DNA of 64,000 nucleotides, taken from NCBI RefSeq assembly GCF_023074835.1, contig NZ_JALLGW010000001.1, positions 1,798,001 to 1,862,000 on the forward strand, read 5' to 3'. Position numbers and translations under genes: made by a program. Positions 7,208 through 14,216 of the stretch are shown one piece after another (the first letter of the stretch is position 1; the number at the start of each line of letters is the position of its first letter). The notes beneath the pieces are model-generated. The model searched no databases. It was not told the origin of the DNA and worked only from the letters and a program-made list of their open reading frames with translations. Source of the DNA: Halomarina salina (lineage in GTDB: Archaea > Halobacteriota > Halobacteria > Halobacteriales > Haloarculaceae).

Positions 7208-9439
7208 TTACTGTCCAGAGACGCCGTACCCGTGCTGGTTCCGCCAGACTGAGTTATCCTTCTGGAGACGCTTCAGAGCCATACGCGTGCGGGTCGGCGG
7301 GAACTCGTGTTCGTCCTGCATTACCTCGATAATACGGCCTTCAACGATGTTACCACCAGACTCTGACTGCAGCTCCGAGAGCGCCTCGATGACTGATTCA
7401 CAGTCCTCACGCTGGGACGCAGTCGGACCAGCAGAAAGTGCGTCTGCATCCAGATTGCCGTGCTGGTCGCTCGCAACCATCTGCAGCGACGATTCGAGCA
7501 GTGTCACTGCCCGTTCAGCATCTTCGATTTCGACCTCGTCGGATAGTCGCAGTCGGGCCGACGCGATTGCCAACCGGCGCAGTGCCTCGCCTTGACGAAC
7601 AGTGACTGAGATTCTGTTCGCGGACGACTGACCCCTGAGGCGCTGAAACTCCGCCTGCATGTGCTTCGCTGCATCCACCGTCAACGAAGGTTCAATCGAA
7701 CGGGCGATGGACAGAATCAGGCGCAGGTCAGAGACGGGGATGGTGTTATCGTCGACGTCTTCCCCTTCTGCTCGCTGCGCTTCTTTGACCAGTTTATTCA
7801 TCGCTGCTGCGTCTGCCTCCTCGTTTGGACGGTCGAAGAACGGAACGACCAGGTCGAATCGCGAGAACAGGGCGTCCTCGATGCCAATCTGGTCCGTGAT
7901 GGGTTCGTGTGGCGAGAATCGCTGCCCATCCGGGTTCGCTGTGACGAGCACGTCAGTCTCAGCGCGGAGGGTCGCACGGATGTTCGCCTTCGACAGCTCT
8001 ACCTTTCCTGACGATAGCGCAGAGTGCAGGGAGTTGTGAAGCGCTTTTCCACCTTTGTCGAGCTCGTCGATGAAACACAGGCCACCGTTGGCGCGGACCA
8101 GTGCGCCCCCAGAGACAGTGTACTCGGCTGCGACGCGGTCGTCTTTAACGACCCCTGCCGTCAGGCCGACAGGAGTCACCGTCTCCGTGTCGACATTGAT
8201 GGATTTCGGTGCCACTTCGGAGGCGAACTCGGCGATAGACGACTTTCCCGTCCCTGGGTCACCGACCATCGCGACGTGGATTGTCCCTCTACCAGATTCG
8301 GACGTGTACGCGCCAGCGAGTTGATACAGTACTGCGCGGCGACCCATTGCAATCTGGTCGCCAGACGCGTGGTCATCAACTGCCTCAAGCGTGGGGTCAA
8401 TCGATGCTGCCGCCGTCGAGTAGTAGTCCTCTTGACTGACGATGCCCTCTGCGTGTTCGCGTTGCTCCTCCGAGACGTCCAACGACGAATAATCGACGTC
8501 GGCATGTTCGACTCCTACCGCACGGAGGACGAAGTCCGCGGTCTTCGCCCCGTGTGATGTGTCGCGCATCACAGCCGCTGCGATACGGACCTCGTCGCCA
8601 GATTCGACGCTATCGACGAGGGAATCGGAGAGGATGACTCGGCAGTCAGCAGGCTCTGCAACGTCGACGTGCCGGTGCAGGTCTTGGACGACCAAGTCTT
8701 GCACCTCGTGTGTCCGGTGTCCAGCGTCCTGCGGGTCGAACGTGAGCTCACGCTCACACTGACTATAATCACACTGCTCAGTCTCCAACTCATCAGTGAA
8801 CCATGGCTGGATGACGTGGCCGTCATATTGACAGTCGGAGCATTTTCCGTGTGCTTGATAGATGCGGGTCCGCGTCGATGTGCGGTGTGTCACTGTCGCC
8901 TCGATGACCACCATCGTGTCGACATCGGACGCGCGAAGGCCCTCGATGGTGTGTGTCGGTCGAGGGATTCCGTTCACTGGAAGGAAACGCTCGGTGTCGA
9001 CGGAATCATCGATGTGCGCCATGTCCGACAAGGTTGACTTCAAATGCGCGAACGAACATGCTGGCGACTGCGCGAGTTCCACGATGAGGGGGGCAAGGTC
9101 ATCATCATCCGCCAGAGCTGGCAGGTCGATGGATTCCGTGCCGTACCGGTGGTGGTAGAGAGCCCACGCAACCCGCGAATACAGATTGCCCCGGCCATTT
9201 CCGTTAAGACCCAGACGACCTGCAGTGCTCTTTCCCGCCGAGTAATTAATCCCGTCTGGGAAATCAACGAATGGTGGCTCTGTCTCCGTGTCGAAGGATT
9301 TGCACCACTCCACCAGGTCTTCGTACGTTTCGCCATCGGGCGACTGGCTCATGAGTTGGACGATGCGGTCCTCTGTCTCTTGTGCAGCTGTACTGTCGTG
9401 CGGGCTACCGCCCGCGTCGGTCTCGTCGAACCCTACCAT
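7208..9439 (-). CDS. mcm: MCM-family replicative DNA helicase of the element
   Basis: A 743-residue AAA+ helicase. Visible features: an N-terminal domain with zinc-type cysteines (C200, C203, C223, C228), an OB-like region (about 165-310), Walker A GDPGTGKS (393-400), Walker B LCFIDELDK (454-462), sensor 1 TANP (500-503), arginine-finger SRFD (526-529) and a C-terminal winged-helix-like tail (about 670-743). It unwinds DNA at the fork as a ring. The length is full for an MCM, with an N-terminal extension of some 100 residues. Archaeal viruses and plasmids repeatedly acquired MCM genes from hosts, and its setting beside virus-like genes and a gene-free, box-rich stretch suggests it replicates the element. 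CCTTTAC lies 28 nt before the start. Confidence 0.93.
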   Translation of the reverse strand: MVGFDETDAGGSPHDSTAAQETEDRIVQLMSQSPDGETYEDLVEWCKSFDTETEPPFVDFPDGINYSAGKSTAGRLGLNGNGRGNLYSRVAWALYHHRYGTESIDLPALADDDDLAPLIVELAQSPACSFAHLKSTLSDMAHIDDSVDTERFLPVNGIPRPTHTIEGLRASDVDTMVVIEATVTHRTSTRTRIYQAHGKCSDCQYDGHVIQPWFTDELETEQCDYSQCERELTFDPQDAGHRTHEVQDLVVQDLHRHVDVAEPADCRVILSDSLVDSVESGDEVRIAAAVMRDTSHGAKTADFVLRAVGVEHADVDYSSLDVSEEQREHAEGIVSQEDYYSTAAASIDPTLEAVDDHASGDQIAMGRRAVLYQLAGAYTSESGRGTIHVAMVGDPGTGKSSIAEFASEVAPKSINVDTETVTPVGLTAGVVKDDRVAAEYTVSGGALVRANGGLCFIDELDKGGKALHNSLHSALSSGKVELSKANIRATLRAETDVLVTANPDGQRFSPHEPITDQIGIEDALFSRFDLVVPFFDRPNEEADAAAMNKLVKEAQRAEGEDVDDNTIPVSDLRLILSIARSIEPSLTVDAAKHMQAEFQRLRGQSSANRISVTVRQGEALRRLAIASARLRLSDEVEIEDAERAVTLLESSLQMVASDQHGNLDADALSAGPTASQREDCESVIEALSELQSESGGNIVEGRIIEVMQDEHEFPPTRTRMALKRLQKDNSVWRNQHGYGVSGQ

Positions 9440-9467
9440 GGGTTACCCGTTATAAATCGGGTGGGTG

Positions 9468-9478
9468 GTAAAGGTCTG
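9468..9478 (-). promoter_or_regulatory. Shared motif CAGACCTTTAC upstream of MCM
   Basis: Core CCTTTAC ends 28 nt before the MCM ATG (9439). A TATAAAT-like sequence at 9451-9457 lies too close to the ATG to be the basal promoter of a leaderless mRNA. Confidence 0.45.
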
Positions 9479-10107
9479 TCGGCAATACGGACTGTCTCTT
9501 TAAACGTAGTTTTATATGAGGGTGCAAGTTAATGATTATGGAGTGCCATATTGGGTTGAGTTTATATAGTATAACAAACGGCAGAAGAAATCACTAGACA
9601 CTGACAGTCAAAAGCTCTTTACCCCTTGGAAATACAATATAATCCGTCGGCGAAGTCGGACCCTACCAATTCACTTCGCCTTTTCGGTCTTCCCCAACAA
9701 ATACAATCAATAGTTGTACGTATGTCTTTAGTGTTACAAAATAACATATATCATGACTGCCGAGGTTACGGGCGAATATCCTCTCTCGGCGATAGCCCCC
9801 TTACCCCCCCGAAACGTCAACGAGGACGCCCCATCCTACGACGAACAGCACTTCAGTAGCCCCCCAGGGGGGGCGGTGGGCCTTAGAGAGAGTACGCACC
9901 TCTCTACAACAATACGTTTTACATTCCAATAATTTCCTCTTACGATTTCATTCACTAGCCGATTCCACCCACTGCCACTCACTACCACACTACGCTACCA
10001 TACATACGTATTCTATACTCTCTAAAAACCTGTTCATATAAAATAATATACTCCCTATTGTGTAGAAATAGAAGAGGTGATTGTTAGAGTGGTGTGCGCT
10101 CTCGCTC

Positions 10108-10135
10108 TAGCCCCCCGCCCCCCTCCGGGGGGCTA
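10108..10135. repeat. Perfect inverted repeat TAGCCCCCC / GGGGGGCTA
   Basis: Two 9-nt arms (10108-10116 and 10127-10135) around a 10-nt C-rich spacer. Two further same-orientation GGGGGGCTA copies follow at 10191-10199 and 10203-10211, spaced 12 nt apart. Confidence 0.6.
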
Positions 10136-10247
10136 CCTAATCTCCTGTATGTGGTTGTTATGAGGGCTGTAACCATCGTCTTAGGGCGATGGGGGGCTAC
10201 TTGGGGGGCTATTCAGCACCATCGTCAGAAAAAGCTGTACCGTCCGT

Positions 10248-10334
10248 TTAGACGAGTTCGCCGCATTCGTCGCACTCGTCTGCGCTGTGCCACGTCATCT
10301 CGTCGCACGCTCGGCAGAACGCGTAGCCGGTCAT
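10248..10334 (-). CDS. 28-residue zinc microprotein
   Basis: ATG 10332-10334 overlaps the TGA of the upstream gene (ATGA), and the frame runs 28 codons to TAA. The peptide is essentially one zinc finger: FCRACDEM, then 12 residues on ECDECGEL, two CxxC pairs ready to bind one zinc. It is far below usual gene-calling limits, but the translational coupling and exact knuckle motifs support it. Function unknown; as a partner of the coupled acidic protein it might modulate it or bind nucleic acid (inference). Confidence 0.55.
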   Translation of the reverse strand: MTGYAFCRACDEMTWHSADECDECGELV

Positions 10335-10609
10335 CGTCCCACCGTCCGTGCGAACACGTTGCGGGAGTGGTCCTCGCCACCGACGTCGATGATGGTCCAG
10401 GGTGCGGGGTCGATGCTGCCCTTGCGCCGACCCAAGGCCATCCACTCGCCGTCGTCGCACACGAGTACGTACTCGTCGTCCGCGAACGTCTCCTCGTCGA
10501 TTCGTTTGAGGCCGTCATCGCCGAACCACATCGCCACGTCGTCGTGGGGGATGGTGTCCGCGTGGTCGGTTACTGTTCCGTCGTCGTCCAACAGTGTGCT
10601 TGTGGACAT
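10331..10609 (-). CDS. Acidic hypothetical protein coupled to a zinc microprotein
   Basis: A 92-residue acidic protein with no signal peptide or membrane helix. A disordered-looking Ser/Thr/Asp start precedes an alternating segment (EYVLVCDDGEWMALGRRKG) and WTIIDVGG that look like a small beta fold. No family recognised. The shared motif AACCCCTTTGC ends 22 nt before the start, placing it in the same putative regulon as the virus-like genes. Its stop overlaps the start of the 28-residue zinc microprotein. It borders the candidate origin and is the last gene of the motif-marked part. Confidence 0.55.
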   Translation of the reverse strand: MSTSTLLDDDGTVTDHADTIPHDDVAMWFGDDGLKRIDEETFADDEYVLVCDDGEWMALGRRKGSIDPAPWTIIDVGGEDHSRNVFARTVGR

Positions 10610-10631
10610 ACATGGCTACTGAAATGTCTGG

Positions 10632-10642
10632 GCAAAGGGGTT
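10632..10642 (-). promoter_or_regulatory. Shared motif AACCCCTTTGC upstream of the gene at 10609
   Basis: Identical over 11 nt to the site at 3325-3335. Ends 22 nt before the start codon at 10609. Confidence 0.5.
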
Positions 10643-10858
10643 GGGGTGGTCGGTTTGTTTCAAGCTGATTCGCGGTGGCTCGGATGGCAATCATCTATTA
10701 TTAAGTAAAAGGAATATCTGGGGTACATTAATTACCACCCAATCCTGCGAGCCAGTAGGGAACACGAATCGACCATTTACAGACGAACCCTCAATGACGG
10801 TTATCGCGGTTCGGGGGTGGCAGTGCGTCCAACGAGTCTTCGTGTATTCCAGTACTTA

Positions 10859-11191
10859 ATGACACGAACTACACGACGTTCTGGAGCGAATTATAGTGAG
10901 GAGGATTGTAGCGATAATCGGTATCTCATTGGATTTGACCCAGAAACAGACTCGATTAGCCAAACAGTCATTGCTGGAGTCGCTGCCCTCACAGATACAC
11001 CCTGGAGGGACTGTCCAGTGTTCTATGAGACGATGGACCCGGACGCGCTGGACGCGCTTTTTGATACTCATCCCGACGGAACAGAGCGTCCCGGACAATG
11101 GGCTATCGAATTCACCTACGCGGAGTGTGCCGTGCAGATTACTGCAGGTGGGTATATCGCACTCACCCCACTGTCGGGTACTGCAGAATAA
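10859..11191 (+). CDS. HalOD1 output-domain protein
   Basis: A 110-residue protein whose body matches the haloarchaeal HalOD1 output domain: a strand with SISQTVIAGVAAL, then the DCPVFYETMDPDALDALF core, and a terminal beta hairpin (IEFTYAECAVQITAGGYIALTP). HalOD1 domains are small modules found alone or attached to response regulators in Halobacteria; their biochemical activity is unknown. The ATG at 10859 was chosen because the domain begins shortly after it. The gene is followed, after a truncated gene copy, by a Bat-type HTH_10 regulator, a common companion, suggesting a shared sensory or transcriptional circuit (inference). Confidence 0.75.
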   Translation: MTRTTRRSGANYSEEDCSDNRYLIGFDPETDSISQTVIAGVAALTDTPWRDCPVFYETMDPDALDALFDTHPDGTERPGQWAIEFTYAECAVQITAGGYIALTPLSGTAE

Positions 11192-11260
11192 GAAACTCGA
11201 TACATCTCCCGAAGGCAGTGCCTCTGGCTGAGACGATTCGGACGCAGACACTCGTCAGTC

Positions 11261-11372
11261 TCTGGTGTGCGTTCAATTCGTGACCTCACACATTTGATAG
11301 CAGCGCCCGTACACCCACCATGGAGACTGTCGCTGACCGAGCGCGTGACCACGTCCGGGCGTCTCTTCTCGT
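11261..11372 (+). repeat. Direct repeat, copy 1 (with truncated gene)
   Basis: Begins TCTGGTGTGCGTTCAATTCG (11261-11280), also found at 12615-12634, then diverges for some 40 nt. The coding start again agrees: the first 34 nt of the small membrane-protein gene are identical to 12679 onward. Confidence 0.7.
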
Positions 11373-11409
11373 CTTGAACGCTACAATCCCCTCATTCACG
11401 CGGTGCTGA
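11320..11409 (+). pseudogene. Truncated copy of the small membrane-protein gene at 12679
   Basis: Encodes the same first residues (METVADRARDH) as the intact copy at 12679-12816. The reading frame then diverges after RASL and stops after 29 codons without the hydrophobic segment that makes up the rest of the intact protein, so the membrane anchor is lost. It lies between the HalOD1 gene and the HTH_10 gene. Best explained as one arm of a duplication that later decayed. Confidence 0.65.
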
Positions 11410-11488
11410 CCTTCGGAACACCTAATAACAGTGGCTAATATCACCTTGATGTACCAATCATGCAGGCAGGCAATGAGAGGGGGAAACG

Positions 11489-12208
11489 ATGATTGTTGAG
11501 TTCACGATTCAGCAGCCGACACTCCTCCAGACATTGCGAGCGGCACCATCAACGCGAGTTATCTGGCAGCAAACCGATTCGACGGCCAACGACGAGCGAC
11601 TCATTCTGTTCTGGGCGGAGTCAGACGACTACGACGCGTTCGAGCAGGCGATGTACGACGACCCGACGGTGACCGGACCGAAGACGCTCACGAAGTTCAG
11701 CGACCGGCGATTATACCACGTCGAGCAGACCGGCGAGGGCATCGCTCAAGCAGTCTACCCGTCGATAGTGGAAGTGGGAGGCATCGTCCAGCAGTGCATC
11801 GCGACCCAGGAGGGCTGGTGGTATCAGGTCGCGTTCCCCGACAACGACGCGCTCACGCACTTCCACGACACCTGTACGGACCACGACCTCGACTTTCGAC
11901 TCGAACGGAAGTACGAGGAAGCCGACGACGACAACCCCTCTGGCAGTTATGGACTGACCGAGAAACAACGCGAGATGCTCGCGCACGCTATCGAGCAGGG
12001 GTACTACGAGGTGCCCCGCGCGACGAACCTCGATTGCATCGCCGAGGAGCAGGACATCTCCCATCAGGCTGCCTCCGAACGCCTCCGGCGAGCGGTCGAG
12101 GTGCTCGGGCAACATACCATCATGACGACCGCCGAACCGACCGGTCAGACTGCACAGGAAAGCGACGCACCTGACCCGAGTGAAGGGTCGGGACAGAGCG
12201 CGAACTGA
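11489..12208 (+). CDS. Bat-type HTH_10 transcriptional regulator
   Basis: A 239-residue protein of the bacterio-opsin-activator kind. Residues about 1-145 form the N-terminal Bat-like sensory half. Residues about 150-205 are the HTH_10 domain: YGLTEKQREML, a YYEVPR turn and the recognition part ISHQAASERLRRAVE. A disordered acidic/Ser tail follows. Such regulators control light, redox or phosphate-type responses in Halobacteria; the specific trigger here is unknown. A purine-rich GAGAGGGGG ribosome-binding site precedes the ATG at 11489, so the mRNA is probably leadered. Its stop is 3 nt from the stop of the convergent small gene at 12212. Confidence 0.85.
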   Translation: MIVEFTIQQPTLLQTLRAAPSTRVIWQQTDSTANDERLILFWAESDDYDAFEQAMYDDPTVTGPKTLTKFSDRRLYHVEQTGEGIAQAVYPSIVEVGGIVQQCIATQEGWWYQVAFPDNDALTHFHDTCTDHDLDFRLERKYEEADDDNPSGSYGLTEKQREMLAHAIEQGYYEVPRATNLDCIAEEQDISHQAASERLRRAVEVLGQHTIMTTAEPTGQTAQESDAPDPSEGSGQSAN

Positions 12209-12211
12209 CGC

Positions 12212-12394
12212 TTAGACGGCTGGCCTGACTGCCGTGACCAACATCTCGTAATCCATCCGGGCTTCTGTCTCGTGACAGACCCATGCGCCTTCGACATCGA
12301 CGTCGTGTTCGTGCGCCGAGTCGATGAGTGCGGTGAACTGTTCGATTAGCTCTGCTTCGGTCGTGACGGTCGGGGGTGAGTGTGGTGAGTCCAT
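12212..12394 (-). CDS. Small haloarchaeal hypothetical protein
   Basis: A 60-residue acidic protein: a short Ser/Pro start, then a helix TEAELIEQFTALIDSAHEHD and a beta-like second half (VDVEGAWVCHETE, MDYEMLVTAVRP). This short helix plus VDVEGAW pattern is familiar from small Halobacteria-specific proteins of unknown function. The ATG at 12394 is preferred over one at 12442 because the acidic composition begins there. Convergent with the HTH_10 gene. Confidence 0.6.
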   Translation of the reverse strand: MDSPHSPPTVTTEAELIEQFTALIDSAHEHDVDVEGAWVCHETEARMDYEMLVTAVRPAV

Positions 12395-12614
12395 ATGGTT
12401 CTGAGTCCACGCCAACGTTCTCTCGCCTACCGACGAGACCATTCTGAGCAGTCGCTCTCAGCTGCCTGCAGTCGTCTTCACGAGGGACACTCGAATACGA
12501 CCATGGCCTGCGAGGGCATGTCCACTCCACTGGGGAGTGGTACCCCTCGATACACTCACGCTCTAGGTCAATCATTACCGGCAAGGCATGCACTGCGCGA
12601 CATCGGTCTCTATC

Positions 12615-12731
12615 TCTGGTGTGCGTTCAATTCGCGATGTACGCCAAATCTTTGACAGCAGCACTCGTGAACAGATGCATGGAGACTGTCGCTGACCGAG
12701 CGCGTGACCACGCCCGGGCGTCTCTCGTCAT
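12615..12731 (+). repeat. Direct repeat, copy 2 (with intact gene)
   Basis: Matches copy 1 at its left end (20 nt identical) and over the first part of the coding region (12679-12712 identical to 11320-11353). The two copies bracket the HTH_10 gene and the small gene at 12212. Confidence 0.7.
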
Positions 12732-12816
12732 CGTCGCATTCGGCGTGTTCGCGCTCGTCTACACTGCTTTCATCGTCTCAATCGTCATCCTAGGCCTCCC
12801 TCTCGTCGGGTTCTGA
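12679..12816 (+). CDS. 45-residue single-span membrane protein
   Basis: A small protein: a charged amphipathic start (METVADRARDHARASL), then about 25 hydrophobic residues forming one transmembrane helix, ending GLPLVGF. The ATG at 12679 was chosen by comparison with the truncated copy at 11320, where sequence identity begins at the same codon. AATCTTTGAC about 23 nt upstream resembles the promoter position of the element genes but fits their motif only partly. Function unknown. Being duplicated around a regulator gene suggests recombination in this accessory segment. Confidence 0.6.
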   Translation: METVADRARDHARASLVIVAFGVFALVYTAFIVSIVILGLPLVGF

Positions 12817-12873
12817 CGACGTTCATCTTGTTGAGAATTTGACTTAGTAGGCCACGGTCCGTATTTCGAGACG

Positions 12874-13194
12874 ATGGGCAAACGAGTCGAAATCATGGTG
12901 CTGGTCCGTCATATGGTCATCCACAACGATATAGAGGACCTGAAAGACGGCTGGGTGGAGGTCGACACATCGGATGACCCTGATGCGAAGACGCGCATTT
13001 TCAAGGGGGAGTTATCTGGCGATACGTTCGTCAGCGACGAGGGTGGGGATGTGTACGTCATCGAAGAGCAGCCCGGTGATTACCATCCCCCTGTGGAATC
13101 GGAGATGCCGATTCTGCGCCGTTGCAACGACCCAGGTACGATTGCTGGCGTCATACATCGCATCGACGAAACGTGGATTCACGAATCTGGTTAA
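12874..13194 (+). CDS. Hypothetical protein at the edge of the accessory region
   Basis: A 106-residue acidic protein with no signal peptide or membrane helix. It has a beta-rich look (VEIMVLVRHMV, TRIFKGELSGDTFVS, DVYVIEEQPGDYH) and ends with ETWIHESG. I recognise no family. The ATG at 12874 is preferred, though ATGs at 12895 and 12913 are in frame. It is the last gene before composition becomes uniformly GC-rich, so it may belong to the inserted or accessory DNA. Confidence 0.5.
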   Translation: MGKRVEIMVLVRHMVIHNDIEDLKDGWVEVDTSDDPDAKTRIFKGELSGDTFVSDEGGDVYVIEEQPGDYHPPVESEMPILRRCNDPGTIAGVIHRIDETWIHESG

Positions 13195-13263
13195 GCTGCT
13201 TTTGGTCGTGGCTGTGTGAGGGCATCTGAATCGTCTGGCAGCCGGTGGTGTTGTTATTTTTTG

Positions 13264-14109
13264 TTATGCTGCTGCTCGCTTGTACGAGAAGTGGTCGGGG
13301 ACGAAGTCGACGTTCACGTCCTCGTAGTTCGCGGGCGGCGTGCCCTCACAGCCCTCCTCGCCGACGGCGGAGTCGAACTCGGCCGTCGAGTAGAGGTAGT
13401 TCAGCACGTCGTCGCCGTCCTTCCAGAAGTTCGAGAACGACCCGACCGAGCGCCCGATGGCGGAGCCGTACTCGCCGCCGGTCGACACGCTGTCGTTGTC
13501 GGCCGCGCCGCCGAGCAGGCTGACCGAGGCGAGAGCGTCGCCCAGTCCCCACGCGTCGAGCGTCTTCACGGCCTCCAGCACGACTCGCGCACCGAGCGAG
13601 TGTGCGACGAACCGGACGTCCGTATTCGGGTACTGCTGGCGGACGTCGCGGGTGTACGCCGCGAGTTTCCGCCCGTTGCGCTCGGCGATCTCCGTCGCGT
13701 TCCACCACTGCGTGACGCCCGTGTCGGCGTCGTAGCTGAACCCGACGCCGGGGTGGTCGTACCCCTCGATGCCGAGGTTCGTCACGCCCGTGTAGCACGT
13801 GTCGAGGCCGCTCTGGTCGTCGTTGAGCCAGCCGTGGGCGAACACGAGTAGTTCGTCCTGGCCGTATGTACCGGAGAAGTCGCCCGCCGTCTCGTAGTCC
13901 GTCGGCGTGTGCCCGTCGGTCAACTGGACTTCGCCGTACCAGGTGATATCGAAGTGGTCGCGGGTCGTCACCCGCGGGAAGCCGCTCGGCGCGGACTTCC
14001 CGCCGTCACCGCCGATGGCCGCCGCCGACCCGCTGACGCCCACCGCGCCGACAGCCACCGCCCCAGTCACCGTCAGGAACCGCCGTCGTGATAGCCCGTT
14101 GCCAGACAT
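13264..14109 (-). CDS. Tat-exported alpha/beta hydrolase (lipase-like)
   Basis: A 281-residue protein. The N-terminus has the twin-arginine motif SRRRFLTVTG and a hydrophobic stretch, so it is exported folded, the usual haloarchaeal route. The mature part has an oxyanion-type FAHGW turn (about residue 95) and the nucleophile elbow AHSLGARV, indicating a serine hydrolase of lipase type; later Asp and His (DVNVDFVPDHFSY) could complete the triad. The substrate is unknown. The ATG at 14109 is preferred over an upstream in-frame start because the Tat motif then lies at residues 7-9. First gene of the ordinary chromosome after the accessory region. Confidence 0.75.
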   Translation of the reverse strand: MSGNGLSRRRFLTVTGAVAVGAVGVSGSAAAIGGDGGKSAPSGFPRVTTRDHFDITWYGEVQLTDGHTPTDYETAGDFSGTYGQDELLVFAHGWLNDDQSGLDTCYTGVTNLGIEGYDHPGVGFSYDADTGVTQWWNATEIAERNGRKLAAYTRDVRQQYPNTDVRFVAHSLGARVVLEAVKTLDAWGLGDALASVSLLGGAADNDSVSTGGEYGSAIGRSVGSFSNFWKDGDDVLNYLYSTAEFDSAVGEEGCEGTPPANYEDVNVDFVPDHFSYKRAAA

Positions 14110-14216
14110 TAGCTCACCCACAGGCGACGATACGATAAGTGTTTCCAACGTTCGTTACAATCGGAACTGGGACACCATCGTTTCAGATAGCACCCGACAC
14201 AGCTACCGACTGCTGG

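Larger units (their letters stand above)
9440..10247. other. Gene-free AT-rich stretch with TAGCCCCCC boxes, candidate replication origin
   Basis: About 800 bp between MCM and the genes at 10248-10609 without a convincing coding frame. The part next to MCM (9490-9770) and 9900-10080 are AT-rich, unusual for a halophile, suited to duplex opening. Six boxes TAGCCCCC(C) or their complement occur at 9793-9800, 9857-9865, 10108-10116, 10127-10135, 10191-10199 and 10203-10211. The pair at 10108/10127 is a perfect inverted repeat. A 7-bp inverted repeat GGCGAAG/CTTCGCC lies at 9649-9680. Proximity to a helicase gene, AT-rich DNA and iterated boxes suggests an origin; no Cdc6/Orc1 gene is visible in the window. 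Confidence 0.5.

Noticed and set aside
9451-9457. TATAAAT as the MCM promoter
   Set aside because: It lies only about 12-18 nt before the ATG, too close for archaeal basal transcription of a leaderless mRNA. The CCTTTAC site at 28 nt is better placed. It may still matter if translation begins further in.
10108-10135. C/G-rich inverted repeat read as a simple transcription terminator
   Set aside because: Archaeal terminators are mainly T-runs, and this arm recurs six times with no gene ending here on either strand. A binding or origin site is more likely.
9440-13263. tRNA gene or att site marking the right end of the element
   Set aside because: I looked for a tRNA-like cloverleaf and for a direct repeat of the left edge. 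None was found, and the left end is outside the window, so the boundary remains a composition-based guess near 10.6-13.2 kb.
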